Shown: piece by piece, positions 34,317 to 42,579 of the stretch | Position numbering within the stretch: position 1 is the first letter of the stretch | Layout of the letters: every line of letters starts with the position of its first letter | DNA from: CAIZGX01 sp044354975 | Lineage (GTDB): Bacteria > Bacteroidota > Bacteroidia > Flavobacteriales_D > Sanyastnellaceae | NCBI GenBank assembly: GCA_044354975.1 | Contig: JBIKZA010000010.1 | Coordinates: 1 to 52,011, forward strand | Direction: 5' to 3' | Length of the DNA: 52,011 bases | Notes under the pieces: generated by a model | Told to the model about the DNA's origin: nothing | The model's input: only the letters and a program-made list of their open reading frames with translations | Database searches by the model: none | Made by a program: the position numbers and the translations under genes

Positions 34317-35440
34317 AAATAATTTCTCTACTGGTTACGAATTTTAAAAACGATAATAGGGTCTACCGAACAGCGAAAAGTCTCTCGGAGAATGGATTTC
34401 CAACAACTGTTGTGGCTTGGAAAAAAGGAGATGTATTGTCTCAAGAGAATTTCAATGGAGTGGAAGTAGAAAGACTAACTTTGAAATCGGATCGTTGGAA
34501 ACGTTCCAATATTTTTATCGGCGCCATTCAATATTTTGAATTTGCCTTTCGGGCAGTTAAGAAATACCGAAACGTTGAAGCATGGCATTGCAACGACTAC
34601 GAAGCTTTTGCGATTGGCATACTGGCAAAAATTTTTCGTCCGAAGTTGAAGTTGATTTACGATTGTCATGAACTTGAATCGCATAGAGACGGTAAGAACA
34701 TATTTATGCGTTTCGTAATTCGTTCTATCGAAAAGTTATTTATTTCTTGGACAGAAGTAGTAATAACCGTGAGTCCTTCAATACAAAAATTCTATACAAA
34801 TACTTATAAGTTGAAGAATGTTTCATTGATAAGAAATTTTCCGGATGAGATGCACATTACAAAATCTAATACACTTCGGAAAAAACTAGGCTTAGATGAA
34901 AATCAGATCATTTTTATCTATCAGGGAATGTTGGACAAGGGTAGAGGTGTGGAAATGTTGCTGGATGCTTTCGATGCTCGCGAAGATTCAAACGCTGTAA
35001 TTGTTTTCATGGGTTTTGGTGCCTTTAAGGGCATGGTAGAATCTTTTGCAGCGCGAAAGGATAATATTTTTTTCGTTCCGGCGGTCTCTTATAAAGAGAT
35101 TCCCTCGTATACCGGAAGTGCGGATGTGGGATTGAATTCAACTCAACCTGTTTGCCTGAATAACTTATATTGTCTTCCAAATAAATTATTCGAGTACATT
35201 CATTCTGAAATACCAGTGCTTTCAGTTCCGCTGGTTGATTGTGCGGCATTGATAAAGGAATATGGGGTTGGAAGAATTATTCAAAGTTGGGATGTCGATT
35301 CGATTAATGAGGCGATTGATGCCATGATAAAGGAAGATTTGAGTTTCTACCGCGAGAATTTAAGGGCAGCAAAGAAAGTTTTGAATTGGGAATGCGAAGA
35401 AAAGATATTGGTTGATGCCTACAAAAACATCTCTCCATGA
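34313..35440 (+). CDS. Family 4 glycosyltransferase
   Basis: The 375-residue GT-B enzyme begins MKIISLLVTNFKNDNRVYRT. Its N-domain has the acceptor region LIYDCHELESHRDGKNIF. The C-domain starts near FIYQGMLDKGRGVEMLLDAF and includes VFMGFGAFKG and the donor motif LPNKLFEYIHSEIPVLSVP (the E-x7-E-like glutamates are partly replaced). It would add one sugar during repeat-unit synthesis. The start overlaps the flippase stop (ATGA), and its stop overlaps the next start (ATGA), so all four genes are tightly coupled. Confidence 0.9.
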   Translation: MKIISLLVTNFKNDNRVYRTAKSLSENGFPTTVVAWKKGDVLSQENFNGVEVERLTLKSDRWKRSNIFIGAIQYFEFAFRAVKKYRNVEAWHCNDYEAFAIGILAKIFRPKLKLIYDCHELESHRDGKNIFMRFVIRSIEKLFISWTEVVITVSPSIQKFYTNTYKLKNVSLIRNFPDEMHITKSNTLRKKLGLDENQIIFIYQGMLDKGRGVEMLLDAFDAREDSNAVIVFMGFGAFKGMVESFAARKDNIFFVPAVSYKEIPSYTGSADVGLNSTQPVCLNNLYCLPNKLFEYIHSEIPVLSVPLVDCAALIKEYGVGRIIQSWDVDSINEAIDAMIKEDLSFYRENLRAAKKVLNWECEEKILVDAYKNISP

Positions 35441-36348
35441 AAATTGAAATTGTTTCAGCTGTTGACTTCTCATTTTCTACGAGTGCTCAGGGGAGTCTTT
35501 TTGGTTCAATTTGGAAAGATGTTTTCAATTGTGATGAGCGCCTAGGTGTGCTTATTGTTTCTGAAGATGGAGGTCAGCCTGTTTCGGCTTGTTTGGTTTG
35601 GGATACGCAGCGGAAGTTTTTTCGCTCATTGATAACGCCACCCTTAATGCCCAATGTGGGCTGGACTTGGTTGGCTTATTACGAAAAAAGCTCGACGAGA
35701 ATTTCTAAGGAAAAAGAAGTTTTAGCGGCAGTAGTGTCTTATTTAAATTCGAGCGTTTGGGACTTTTGGAAATTAGATTTCCCACATGAGTTCAAGGATT
35801 TTCAAGCCGCAATATGGAAGGGAATTCAACCTAAACAGAAGTATACTTATCGTCTGAATTTAAATGCGGATTGGAGAGAGGGTGTTGATTCGAAATTGAA
35901 AAACATTTTAAAGAAGAAGGATTCTTTTAATTTTGAAGTAAGACCTTTCAGTATTGAGGAGTTTGATAATTTCAGTGTAACGCTTTCTTCGAAAGGGGTG
36001 AAGCATGTTGAGTTGTTTAAAAATGTGAGCACTGCTGTGCACGAGAATATTTATATCGTTATTGGTGATGAAGGAAAATACAAGGCGTTGTGCTTGCTCA
36101 TGAATGGCGTGGCCTATTATCTAGCGGCTGCAAATGCGAAAGAAAACAACGCACTGTCTGCATGTGGATTGGATCATTGTATTGGAATTGCACAGGAAAG
36201 AGGTGCTGAGATTTTTGATTTTGAAGGGTCCATGATTCCGGAGGTAGAGCGCTTTTTCCGTGGTTTCGGAGGTGAGCTCACGCCTTATTTTTCATTGGAA
36301 AATGGAAAGGGAATCTTTTATCGTCTGCGCAGTTTCCTGAAAAAATAA
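35437..36348 (+). CDS. FemAB/GNAT-like acyltransferase in the polysaccharide operon
   Basis: The 303-residue protein has the N-terminal half-domain of FemX/BioF2-like proteins (FSTSAQGSLFGSIWKDVFN, and aromatic-rich WDFWKLDFPHEF) and a C-terminal GNAT-type core (CGLDHCIGIAQERGAEIFDF, then EGSMIPEVERFFRGFGGELT). The fold normally transfers an amino acid or acyl group to a sugar or lipid-linked precursor. Its place as last gene of the operon suggests modification of the glycan, for example N-acylation of an amino sugar; this is inference. A terminator begins at the stop. Confidence 0.78.
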   Translation: MKIEIVSAVDFSFSTSAQGSLFGSIWKDVFNCDERLGVLIVSEDGGQPVSACLVWDTQRKFFRSLITPPLMPNVGWTWLAYYEKSSTRISKEKEVLAAVVSYLNSSVWDFWKLDFPHEFKDFQAAIWKGIQPKQKYTYRLNLNADWREGVDSKLKNILKKKDSFNFEVRPFSIEEFDNFSVTLSSKGVKHVELFKNVSTAVHENIYIVIGDEGKYKALCLLMNGVAYYLAAANAKENNALSACGLDHCIGIAQERGAEIFDFEGSMIPEVERFFRGFGGELTPYFSLENGKGIFYRLRSFLKK

Positions 36349-36370
36349 AAGCCATCCGAAGATGGCTTTT
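36347..36370. terminator. Bidirectional rho-independent terminator
   Basis: AAAAGCCATC (36347-36356), loop CGAA, GATGGCTTTT (36361-36370). The T's after the stem on both strands (ATTTTTTC on the minus strand) make it usable in both directions. It separates the polysaccharide operon from the convergent TPR gene. Confidence 0.93.
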
Positions 36371-36388
36371 CAATTCTATAAAAAAATA

Positions 36389-37105
36389 TTAATTTGCGTA
36401 TTGCGAGTATGTCACTTGGTATTCTTTGTCATCCATGAACCATTCTTTTCCTATCTCCAACCATACTTTGGCTTCAGCTGAATTCCCTTCGGTGTAGAGT
36501 TTTTCGGAGTAATAGATGATTGCATTTCTCAGCAAATCTTTTTGTCCTTTAATTTCTACGGAACAAGTTTTGTCTGTAACAAGTTTCATAGCAGCCTTAA
36601 AAGCGTTTTCAGCCTCTTTTTTTTGCTTGGCTCCTTGGAATGAAACCCCTAGCATAATCCATGCACCTGCATCGTTCGGATCCCAGTCAATTAGGTTGTC
36701 GTAAAGAGTTTTGCTTTTGGTGAATTTTTTTGCATCTAGCATGACCTCTGCCTCACTCACTGCGGCGTTGCGCAGTTCTGTGAAGTAGTCTTCGTGCTCG
36801 GCGTAGAATCTTTTGTCCTTGTCTTTTGAAGCGTATTTCGAAGCGTATTTGTAACAGTCTTTTCCAGCGGTTGGAAACTTCTCTTTGAAAGTGTCTCGCT
36901 TCGACATTTCGAAATAGCAACGGCTCATGAATAAGTAAGGAAGTGGATCCTTTTTTGTCTTTTCGTTTAACGTGTATTTCTCTGCTTTATATAGACACTT
37001 CTCGTATTTTTCATCTACGAACATGGCTAGCAAGTCTGGATACTCATTTTGCGCGAAGCTCTTCAGCGAGCCCAATAAAAAGATGAATAACAATAGTTTT
37101 TTCAT
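36389..37105 (-). CDS. Secreted tetratricopeptide-like protein
   Basis: The 238-residue protein has a signal peptide (MKKLLLFIFLLGSLKSFA, then Q). Helical repeats include one clear TPR around residues 150-185 (DPNDAGAWIMLGVSFQGAKQ, then KKEAENAFKAAMKLV), with weaker helices around it (YLFMSRCYFEMSKRD). It is probably periplasmic and probably binds a partner protein. The next gene on the other strand, divergent, is a TonB receptor. A near-consensus box (TGTATTTG, minus strand, 37136-37129) lies upstream. There is no family recognition beyond TPR. Confidence 0.82.
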   Translation of the reverse strand: MKKLLLFIFLLGSLKSFAQNEYPDLLAMFVDEKYEKCLYKAEKYTLNEKTKKDPLPYLFMSRCYFEMSKRDTFKEKFPTAGKDCYKYASKYASKDKDKRFYAEHEDYFTELRNAAVSEAEVMLDAKKFTKSKTLYDNLIDWDPNDAGAWIMLGVSFQGAKQKKEAENAFKAAMKLVTDKTCSVEIKGQKDLLRNAIIYYSEKLYTEGNSAEAKVWLEIGKEWFMDDKEYQVTYSQYAN

Positions 37106-37220
37106 AGGGATAATTTTTTGGACATAGCCAAATACAATGCCTAAGGTAAGAACAGATTGTATTCAAGCCAAATTCAATCGAGAATTCAAGAGTGGTTTGA
37201 ATGAAATTTATGCGCAATCC

Positions 37221-37254
37221 TTGTTAATTGTAGGGTTGAAGTATCTTATCTTCG
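37221..37254 (+). promoter_or_regulatory. Putative promoter of the TonB receptor
   Basis: TATCTTCG (37247-37254) matches TAnnTTTG in 5 of 6 fixed positions, and a TTG at 37221-37223 is 23 bases upstream (another at 37228-37230 is 16 upstream). The ATG is 21 bases downstream. Confidence 0.4.
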
Positions 37255-37275
37255 CGACTATTCGAATTGAAAATC

Positions 37276-39594
37276 ATGAAGTTGAAGAATATCTTTTTTG
37301 TAGTTGCCTTGCTTAGCGGACTTCTGTCTCAGGCTCAGGATTGTACCATTCGTGGTTTTGTGAAAAGCAAAGAAAAGGGCGAGCCTATTCTTATGGCCTT
37401 GGTTGCATTAGAGGGAACCACTGTTGGTACCAATACCGATGAGAACGGTTATTTCAGCTTGACCAAATTACAGCCGGGTACGTATTACCTTTTTGTTAAG
37501 GTGATCAACTTCAGTGAATACAGAGACACCATTACAGTGAAACAAGGCCAGTTGGTTTCGACGAATATTTTACTCGAGGCTGGATCTAACATAATGGGTA
37601 TTTTGGAAATTAACGATCAGCGTTCGGAGCAGATCAACAATGTCAACATTTCTTCTGAAACACTGCGTCCAAAAGATTTCAAGCGCGTTCCGTCATTTGG
37701 TGGACAAACCGATATTGTTCAAGTACTGACGACATTACCGGGATTCATTTCTACGGGAGATCAAGGCGGACAAGTCTTTGTTCGCGGAGGAAGTCCTGTT
37801 CAGAATAAAGTAGTTCTCGACGGAATGATTGTATACAATCCGTTTCACAGTATTGGATTGTTCTCTGTTTTCGATACCGATATTATCTCGAATGCCGACG
37901 TTTATACAGGAGGATTCGGTGCCCAGTTTGGCGGAAGAATTTCGTCAGTAATCGATATCACAACGCGTGACGGAAATAAGAAAGGTCACGATGGTAAGAT
38001 TGGATTTAGCCCGTTTGGGGGAAAAGTACAATTGGAAGGCCCATTGAAAAAATTGACTAAAAGTGGAAGTGGTATCTCTTACATACTTAGTGCGAAGAAC
38101 AGCTACTTGGACAAGACTTCTCCGCAGGTTTATCCCTTCGTGAACGACGGAAACGGATTGCCATTTAGTTACACCGATTTATATGGAAAATTATCGTTCG
38201 GCGGTTCTAACGGAAGTAAGTTCAATCTATTCGGATTTTCATTCGACGATAAGGTAACGAAGTACCAAGCGCTCTCCAATTTGAATTGGAAGAACGTCGG
38301 TGCGGGAGGAAACTTTGTGGTTGTGCCTACCAGCTCGCCGGTCCTGATCAACGGAAATTTTGCATGGAGCAAGTACAACATTCTTCTTCAAGAAGAATCG
38401 GTAGCCGATCGTAAAAGCGGAATTACATCGTTCAATTTCGGTTTGGACTTTAACTACAGCCTTGGAAAAGATGCAATCAAGTACGGCGTTGAAGTGGTTG
38501 GATTTTCAACCAACTACAATACGTTTAATCCACTTGGAGTTCGCATAGACATTGAGCAAAACACAACCGAACTGAACGGATTTTTCTCATACAAAATCAA
38601 CCGAAAAAAATTAATTATTGAACCAGGATTCCGCATGCAGTATTACAGCGCTTTGTCTGCTGTTTCTCCTGAGCCACGCATAGGAATGAAGTATAAAGTG
38701 AACGAGCGTTTGCGTTTGAAGACAGCTGCCGGATTGTATTCTCAGAATCTCATGGCAACCAATAGCGACAGAGATATTGTGAATCTGTTTTACGGTTTCT
38801 TAGCTAGCCCGGATGAAATTCAGAATACAATAACTCGTCCAGACGGATCGGTGAAAGATGTTTCAAACTCGATGCAAAAAGCATCGCATTTGGTTACAGG
38901 ATTTGAATTCGATATTACCGAGGAGTTAAATTTGAATGTGGAAGGATATTTAAGAAATTTCAAGCAGGTCACAAACACGAACCGAAATAAGATTTTCCCA
39001 GACGACGCAGAAAATCAGGACAAGCCAGAGTTGCTTCGCAAAGATTTTATCTTGGAAAGTGGATTTGCAAAGGGTATTGATGTGGTATTGAAATACGCAA
39101 CGAAACACTCGAATGTGAATGTGGTTTATTCAATTATGAATGTAGATCGTTGGGACGGCTTGCGCTGGTATGACCCCGTATTCGATCGCAGACACAACGT
39201 GAATGTTGTTGCTTCGCATTCTTGGGGAAAGAATGATTCATGGGAGATGAGCGCTCGTTGGAACTTGGGAAGTGGACTTCCATTTACACAAACGCAAGGT
39301 GGTTACGAACCCCCAACTTTGAGCGGTGGAATTTCAACCGATTACATCTACACAAACTCGAGTACTTTGGGAATTCAATACGCTCCGCTGAACGAGGGAA
39401 GATTGCCATGGTACCATCGTTTGGACGCGAATATTCGCAAGACATTTAAGTGGGAGAAATCTACTTTGGAGATGAACTTCGGCTTAACCAATGCCTACAA
39501 CAGAGCGAATGTTTTTTACATTGATCGTGTAACTTCTAAACGTGTGAACCAGCTTCCAATGCTTCCTTCTATCGGATTGGAAATGTCGTTTTAA
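37276..39594 (+). CDS. TonB-dependent outer-membrane receptor
   Basis: The protein has 772 residues from ATG 37276, which is 9 bases downstream of an in-frame TTG. A signal peptide (MKLKNIFFVVALLSGLLSQAQ) precedes a carboxypeptidase-D-regulatory-like domain (about 22-105, DGVT-like: GTTVGTNTDENGYFSLTKLQ). The plug follows (about 125-240, with QVFVRGGSPVQNKVVLDGM and GLFSVFDTDII), then the barrel, ending IGLEMSF with the terminal Phe needed for assembly. It is a SusC-like or siderophore-like gated importer; no SusD lipoprotein neighbours it, so it is not a classic PUL pair, and the substrate is not readable. Its stop overlaps the convergent exporter gene by 4 bases. Confidence 0.94.
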   Translation: MKLKNIFFVVALLSGLLSQAQDCTIRGFVKSKEKGEPILMALVALEGTTVGTNTDENGYFSLTKLQPGTYYLFVKVINFSEYRDTITVKQGQLVSTNILLEAGSNIMGILEINDQRSEQINNVNISSETLRPKDFKRVPSFGGQTDIVQVLTTLPGFISTGDQGGQVFVRGGSPVQNKVVLDGMIVYNPFHSIGLFSVFDTDIISNADVYTGGFGAQFGGRISSVIDITTRDGNKKGHDGKIGFSPFGGKVQLEGPLKKLTKSGSGISYILSAKNSYLDKTSPQVYPFVNDGNGLPFSYTDLYGKLSFGGSNGSKFNLFGFSFDDKVTKYQALSNLNWKNVGAGGNFVVVPTSSPVLINGNFAWSKYNILLQEESVADRKSGITSFNFGLDFNYSLGKDAIKYGVEVVGFSTNYNTFNPLGVRIDIEQNTTELNGFFSYKINRKKLIIEPGFRMQYYSALSAVSPEPRIGMKYKVNERLRLKTAAGLYSQNLMATNSDRDIVNLFYGFLASPDEIQNTITRPDGSVKDVSNSMQKASHLVTGFEFDITEELNLNVEGYLRNFKQVTNTNRNKIFPDDAENQDKPELLRKDFILESGFAKGIDVVLKYATKHSNVNVVYSIMNVDRWDGLRWYDPVFDRRHNVNVVASHSWGKNDSWEMSARWNLGSGLPFTQTQGGYEPPTLSGGISTDYIYTNSSTLGIQYAPLNEGRLPWYHRLDANIRKTFKWEKSTLEMNFGLTNAYNRANVFYIDRVTSKRVNQLPMLPSIGLEMSF

Positions 39595-40496
39595 TCGTTT
39601 CGTTTTCCAACTAAATACACGCCTGCAAATATGAGCAGAGCGAACAAAATCTTTTCTAAGGTTATGCTTCCTGTGTGATCTTGATTTCCTATTCCAGCAA
39701 ATAAAAACGCGAACACTCCGGCCAATAATGGTTGCAGGTATATGTAGGCGCTTGTTACTGTTGGAGAAACTTTGCTTAGCGCATAAATATTCAAGAGATA
39801 GGCTAGGAAGGTGACAGCAATAACAATAAACGCGAGACTGAGCCAATGCAATGGAGTTAGCGTTCCCCACGCAATTGCACTTGCGTCTGAAAATCCAATG
39901 GGAAGTATGAAAATTAATCCAGCGGTAAAGACCCATGTAATTGCAGTAATGGGTTTGTATTTTTTCATTAGTCTAGGCGCAGTCGTTAGATACAACCCAT
40001 AGGAAAGTGAGTTAATGAGAATATATAAGTCTCCTTTCAGGTAATCGGAGCTGGCTTCGAACGGCGCGCGCAAGAGAATAATCCCAAGGGCTCCAATGGA
40101 ACCCAGAAGTATTCCCGCAGTGGTCATGAGCGATGGCCACTTCCTTTTTCCAACAAAATAAAGTATGGCAACTAAGATGGGGTTGGTGCACATAATAATG
40201 GAAGCGTTCACAGGCGTTGTAAGCGCTAGTCCATTGAAGAAGAACAATTGGTTGGTAGCGACGCCGGTTAATCCGCAAAAAAGAAAAAGAGGGACGTCTC
40301 GAAGTTTCGGAAGTTCGAGGAACTTAAATGAAACCAATAAGAAAAGGGCTAATGCCCCGGAAACGCGCAGTACAATGAAGGCATTCGGGCCAATAGGATT
40401 TGGCATGACCCATTTGGCAATAAGGTAGTTCGCACTGTAAATTAGCGCTACGACGAATAAAGCAAGGTGAGCACCGAGGTTCTTGTTTTGTGCCAC
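39591..40496 (-). CDS. EamA/DMT-family transporter
   Basis: The 301-residue protein has ten hydrophobic helices in two similar halves (EamA repeats). The first half holds NYLIAKWVMPNPIGPNAFIV and LRVSGALALFLLV; the second is from ILINSLSYGLYLTTAP to the end. Members export amino acids or metabolites across the inner membrane; no substrate can be inferred. The start is GTG 40496. The ArsC/Spx-like gene ends 9 bases upstream of it and the operon continues upstream to MarC. Confidence 0.92.
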   Translation of the reverse strand: MAQNKNLGAHLALFVVALIYSANYLIAKWVMPNPIGPNAFIVLRVSGALALFLLVSFKFLELPKLRDVPLFLFCGLTGVATNQLFFFNGLALTTPVNASIIMCTNPILVAILYFVGKRKWPSLMTTAGILLGSIGALGIILLRAPFEASSDYLKGDLYILINSLSYGLYLTTAPRLMKKYKPITAITWVFTAGLIFILPIGFSDASAIAWGTLTPLHWLSLAFIVIAVTFLAYLLNIYALSKVSPTVTSAYIYLQPLLAGVFAFLFAGIGNQDHTGSITLEKILFALLIFAGVYLVGKRND

Positions 40497-40505
40497 AGGG
40501 CAGAG

Positions 40506-40865
40506 TTATTTCTTTTGGAGAAATGCCTTAGCCGCTGCAACCGTTTTAGGAGCGTTGCCAATGAAAATTTGATCATTGAAGACCATAACAGGGCGCTTCA
40601 AAAAAGTATATTCCTGCAGAATATATTTCTTGTATTCTTTTTCAGAAAGCGTTTTTTCATTCAAACCTAATGCACGGTACTTCAACGCGCGACGACTGAA
40701 TAAGGCTTCGTAACTACCGGCAAGGGCATGCATTTCAGTCAATTGCTCTTCAGTTATTGCCGAAGTTTTAATGTCTTGAAGTTCGGTTACTTTTGGAAGA
40801 GGACTTAGCTCTTTGATGATATTCTGGCAGGTTCCGCAATTTGCGAGGTGATAGATTTTTTTCAT
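40506..40865 (-). CDS. ArsC/Spx-family thioredoxin-fold protein
   Basis: The 119-residue protein has a thioredoxin-like fold with an N-terminal C-x-x-C (HLANCGTCQNIIKEL). Arg/Lys residues are in the KRPVMVFNDQIFIG segment, which corresponds to the cis-Pro Thr/Pro loop of ArsC/Spx/YffB proteins. Without a third Cys at the position typical of arsenate reductase it is more likely a redox or regulatory relative (YffB-like) than a true arsenate reductase. It lies between marC (9 bases upstream) and the DMT exporter (9 bases downstream). Confidence 0.85.
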   Translation of the reverse strand: MKKIYHLANCGTCQNIIKELSPLPKVTELQDIKTSAITEEQLTEMHALAGSYEALFSRRALKYRALGLNEKTLSEKEYKKYILQEYTFLKRPVMVFNDQIFIGNAPKTVAAAKAFLQKK

Positions 40866-40874
40866 GTTGAAATA

Positions 40875-41453
40875 TTAATGAGGAAAAAGAAATCCAATGT
40901 TTTTACTAAATAGTTTCAATGCAATAGCTAACAAAATAATCCCGAACATTTTCTCTAGAATAGCAAGTCCATTTGGACCTAAAAGGCGTTCAATGCGATT
41001 GGTTAATTTCAATACAAGGAAAATAATGGGCATATTTAAAAGAACAGCAATGACTATGTTTATGCTCTGATACTCTGCTCGGAGCGCTATGAGCGTTGAA
41101 ATGGTTCCAGCACCGGCAATGGTGGGGAATGCTAACGGCATAACTGCGGCAACGCTGGACGAAGTTTCCTTTTGTTTAAAAATGCGAATCCCTAAAATCA
41201 TTTCCAAGGCAATGAAAAACAATATAAATGCGCCAGCAACAGCGAATGAATAGACATCTACTCCGAAAACGCTAAGAATTGACTCTCCTGCAAATAGAAA
41301 GAGGACCATCAAAAGCAACGAAATCAAGGTTATCAGTAAGGGTTGTATCTTACCCGTTTTCTTTTGCGTGTCGAGAATAATGGGAATACTGCCAACGATG
41401 TCAATTACGGCGAACAAGACCATGAAGCAAGAACCAATTTCTACCCAATTCAT
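40875..41453 (-). CDS. MarC family integral membrane protein
   Basis: The 192-residue protein has six helices with the family's two-fold pattern. It shows FMVLFAVIDIVGSIPIILDT near the N-terminus, IRIFKQKETSSS and PLAFPTIAGAGTISTLIALR in the middle, and RIERLLGPNGLAILEKMFGI at the end. MarC/SnaA-type proteins of Bacteroidota have no established substrate. A -7 box variant with a well-placed -33 TTG lies directly upstream (4 bases from the ATG). Confidence 0.93.
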   Translation of the reverse strand: MNWVEIGSCFMVLFAVIDIVGSIPIILDTQKKTGKIQPLLITLISLLLMVLFLFAGESILSVFGVDVYSFAVAGAFILFFIALEMILGIRIFKQKETSSSVAAVMPLAFPTIAGAGTISTLIALRAEYQSINIVIAVLLNMPIIFLVLKLTNRIERLLGPNGLAILEKMFGIILLAIALKLFSKNIGFLFPH

Positions 41454-41457
41454 GGGA

Positions 41458-41486
41458 CGAAATTACGCCTCATAAGCTTGTAACAA
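41458..41486 (-). promoter_or_regulatory. Promoter of marC, 4 bases from the start
   Basis: TAATTTCG (41465-41458) matches TAnnTTTG in 5 of 6 fixed positions. A TTG at 41486-41484 lies 18 bases upstream, just after the purN stop. The box ends 4 bases before ATG 41453. Confidence 0.58.
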
Positions 41487-41487
41487 A

Positions 41488-42048
41488 TTACATTTTCGAA
41501 ATAAAGTTTTCAATAGCTTTTGGGAAATGTTCAATCTCGAGTGCGCGAACTTTTTGCTCTATCTCGCTAGCTGAACAATTCTCAACGTTGGCTTTGGCTT
41601 GAAAGAGAATTTCTCCTTTGTCGAACTCTTCATTCACTAAATGAATTGTAATACCGCTTTCGATTTCTTTTGCTTCATGAACCGCTTCGTGAACGAAGTG
41701 TCCATACATGCCTTTCCCTCCGAATTTGGGAAGCAGAGCAGGGTGTATGTTAATGATTCTGTCGTCGAAGGCTTTTACCAAGTTTGTTGGGACGAGCCAT
41801 AAAAAACCGGCAAGAATGACAAGATCTATTTCTATTTGTTGAAGTTGATGCACGAACTGATCAGAAGTTTTGAAATTCTCTTTCGTTAGTAGCATCGAAT
41901 CGATTTGATTGTCTTTCGCGATTTGAAAAATACCGGCATCTGGGTTGTTGCAAGCAATAAGCTTGACTTTTACCGAAGTGTTTTTGAAGTGCTGAATAAT
42001 GTTAGCGGCGTTGCTTCCAGCGCCAGACGCTAAAATGGCAATGTTCAT
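41488..42048 (-). CDS. purN: Phosphoribosylglycinamide formyltransferase
   Basis: The third step of purine synthesis, formylating GAR with 10-formyl-THF. The 186-residue protein has MNIAILASGAGSNAANIIQH (phosphate loop) and the catalytic Asn-His in INIHPALLPKFGGKGMYG, with His/Asp residues in the segment ESGITIHLVNEEFDKGEIL. The length is slightly below E. coli PurN (212). The start overlaps the stop of the HPt gene (ATGA), so the two are translationally coupled; no other purine gene is adjacent. Confidence 0.96.
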   Translation of the reverse strand: MNIAILASGAGSNAANIIQHFKNTSVKVKLIACNNPDAGIFQIAKDNQIDSMLLTKENFKTSDQFVHQLQQIEIDLVILAGFLWLVPTNLVKAFDDRIINIHPALLPKFGGKGMYGHFVHEAVHEAKEIESGITIHLVNEEFDKGEILFQAKANVENCSASEIEQKVRALEIEHFPKAIENFISKM

Positions 42049-42443
42049 GAATTTGAATTCGAAAGTAAGAGTTGGTTTAATTCTTTTTGAACGAGGTATG
42101 TAAGTCGCGGTTGCATGTTCAGAATGAGCTGAAGTTCAGAATTCAGGTCATGACTTTTTAACGTTTTTGCTTTTTGCTCAATACGCTCCAAAAGAACTCC
42201 TGTTTTGTTAAGTCCGAAAAGCTGGAATGAAGATTTTAGTTTGTGGGTTATGGCTGTAATCTGCTCCAAATCGTTTTCATTCAGCGCCAATTTTAATTCG
42301 TTGAAGTGCTTTTCAATTTGATCGAGAAAGACTTTAGTCATGCGAATCATTTGTTCTTTCGAACCATTCATAAGCGTAGACAAATTATCCAGAGAAATGT
42401 GTTCTGAATTTTGATCTTCTGATGTTGATTTGTTTTCATTCAT
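42045..42443 (-). CDS. Orphan histidine phosphotransfer (HPt) protein
   Basis: The 132-residue four-helix HPt protein carries the phosphorylated His in ITHKLKSSFQLFGL (HxLKSS) and helices LIMNGSKEQMIRMTKVFLDQ-like around it. It would receive phosphate from a hybrid kinase and pass it on to a receiver. No kinase or receiver gene is adjacent. It is upstream of, and coupled to, purN by ATGA. A TATATTCG box lies 21 bases upstream of its ATG (7 of 8 characters match the consensus). Confidence 0.9.
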   Translation of the reverse strand: MNENKSTSEDQNSEHISLDNLSTLMNGSKEQMIRMTKVFLDQIEKHFNELKLALNENDLEQITAITHKLKSSFQLFGLNKTGVLLERIEQKAKTLKSHDLNSELQLILNMQPRLTYLVQKELNQLLLSNSNS

Positions 42444-42464
42444 GCCAGCTAGTCATTCGCGCTT

Positions 42465-42472
42465 CGAATATA
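42465..42472 (-). promoter_or_regulatory. Near-consensus -7 box for the HPt-purN unit
   Basis: TATATTCG on the minus strand has one mismatch to TAnnTTTG and ends 21 bases before the HPt ATG at 42443. Confidence 0.35.
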
Positions 42473-42535
42473 CGAATTAAAAATGTGCCTTGGAATTGAC
42501 TAAAGTCAGAGGTTAAACTGACAAGTGATTTCTGC

Positions 42536-42543
42536 TATCTTTA
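42536..42543 (+). promoter_or_regulatory. Near-consensus -7 box for gldA
   Basis: TATCTTTA has one mismatch to TAnnTTTG (last base) and lies 36 bases before the ATG. A TTAA at about 42513-42516 is at a plausible -33 distance. It shares the 136-base divergent gap with the HPt box. Confidence 0.35.
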
Positions 42544-42579
42544 CACTCGTATTTTAGAAAACTTTAGATAGAAAATTAC

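Noticed and set aside
37137..37310. Open frame of about 57 codons from ATG 37137 (starting MPKVRTDCIQAKFN) upstream of the TonB receptor.
   Set aside because: It runs through the promoter box and into the signal peptide of the TonB gene in another frame, with no protein-like pattern; treated as chance.
40506..40865. Arsenate resistance gene arsC.
   Set aside because: It has CxxC at the N-terminus but not the layout typical of a classical arsenate reductase, and no arsenical pump or arsR is near; called ArsC/Spx-like only.
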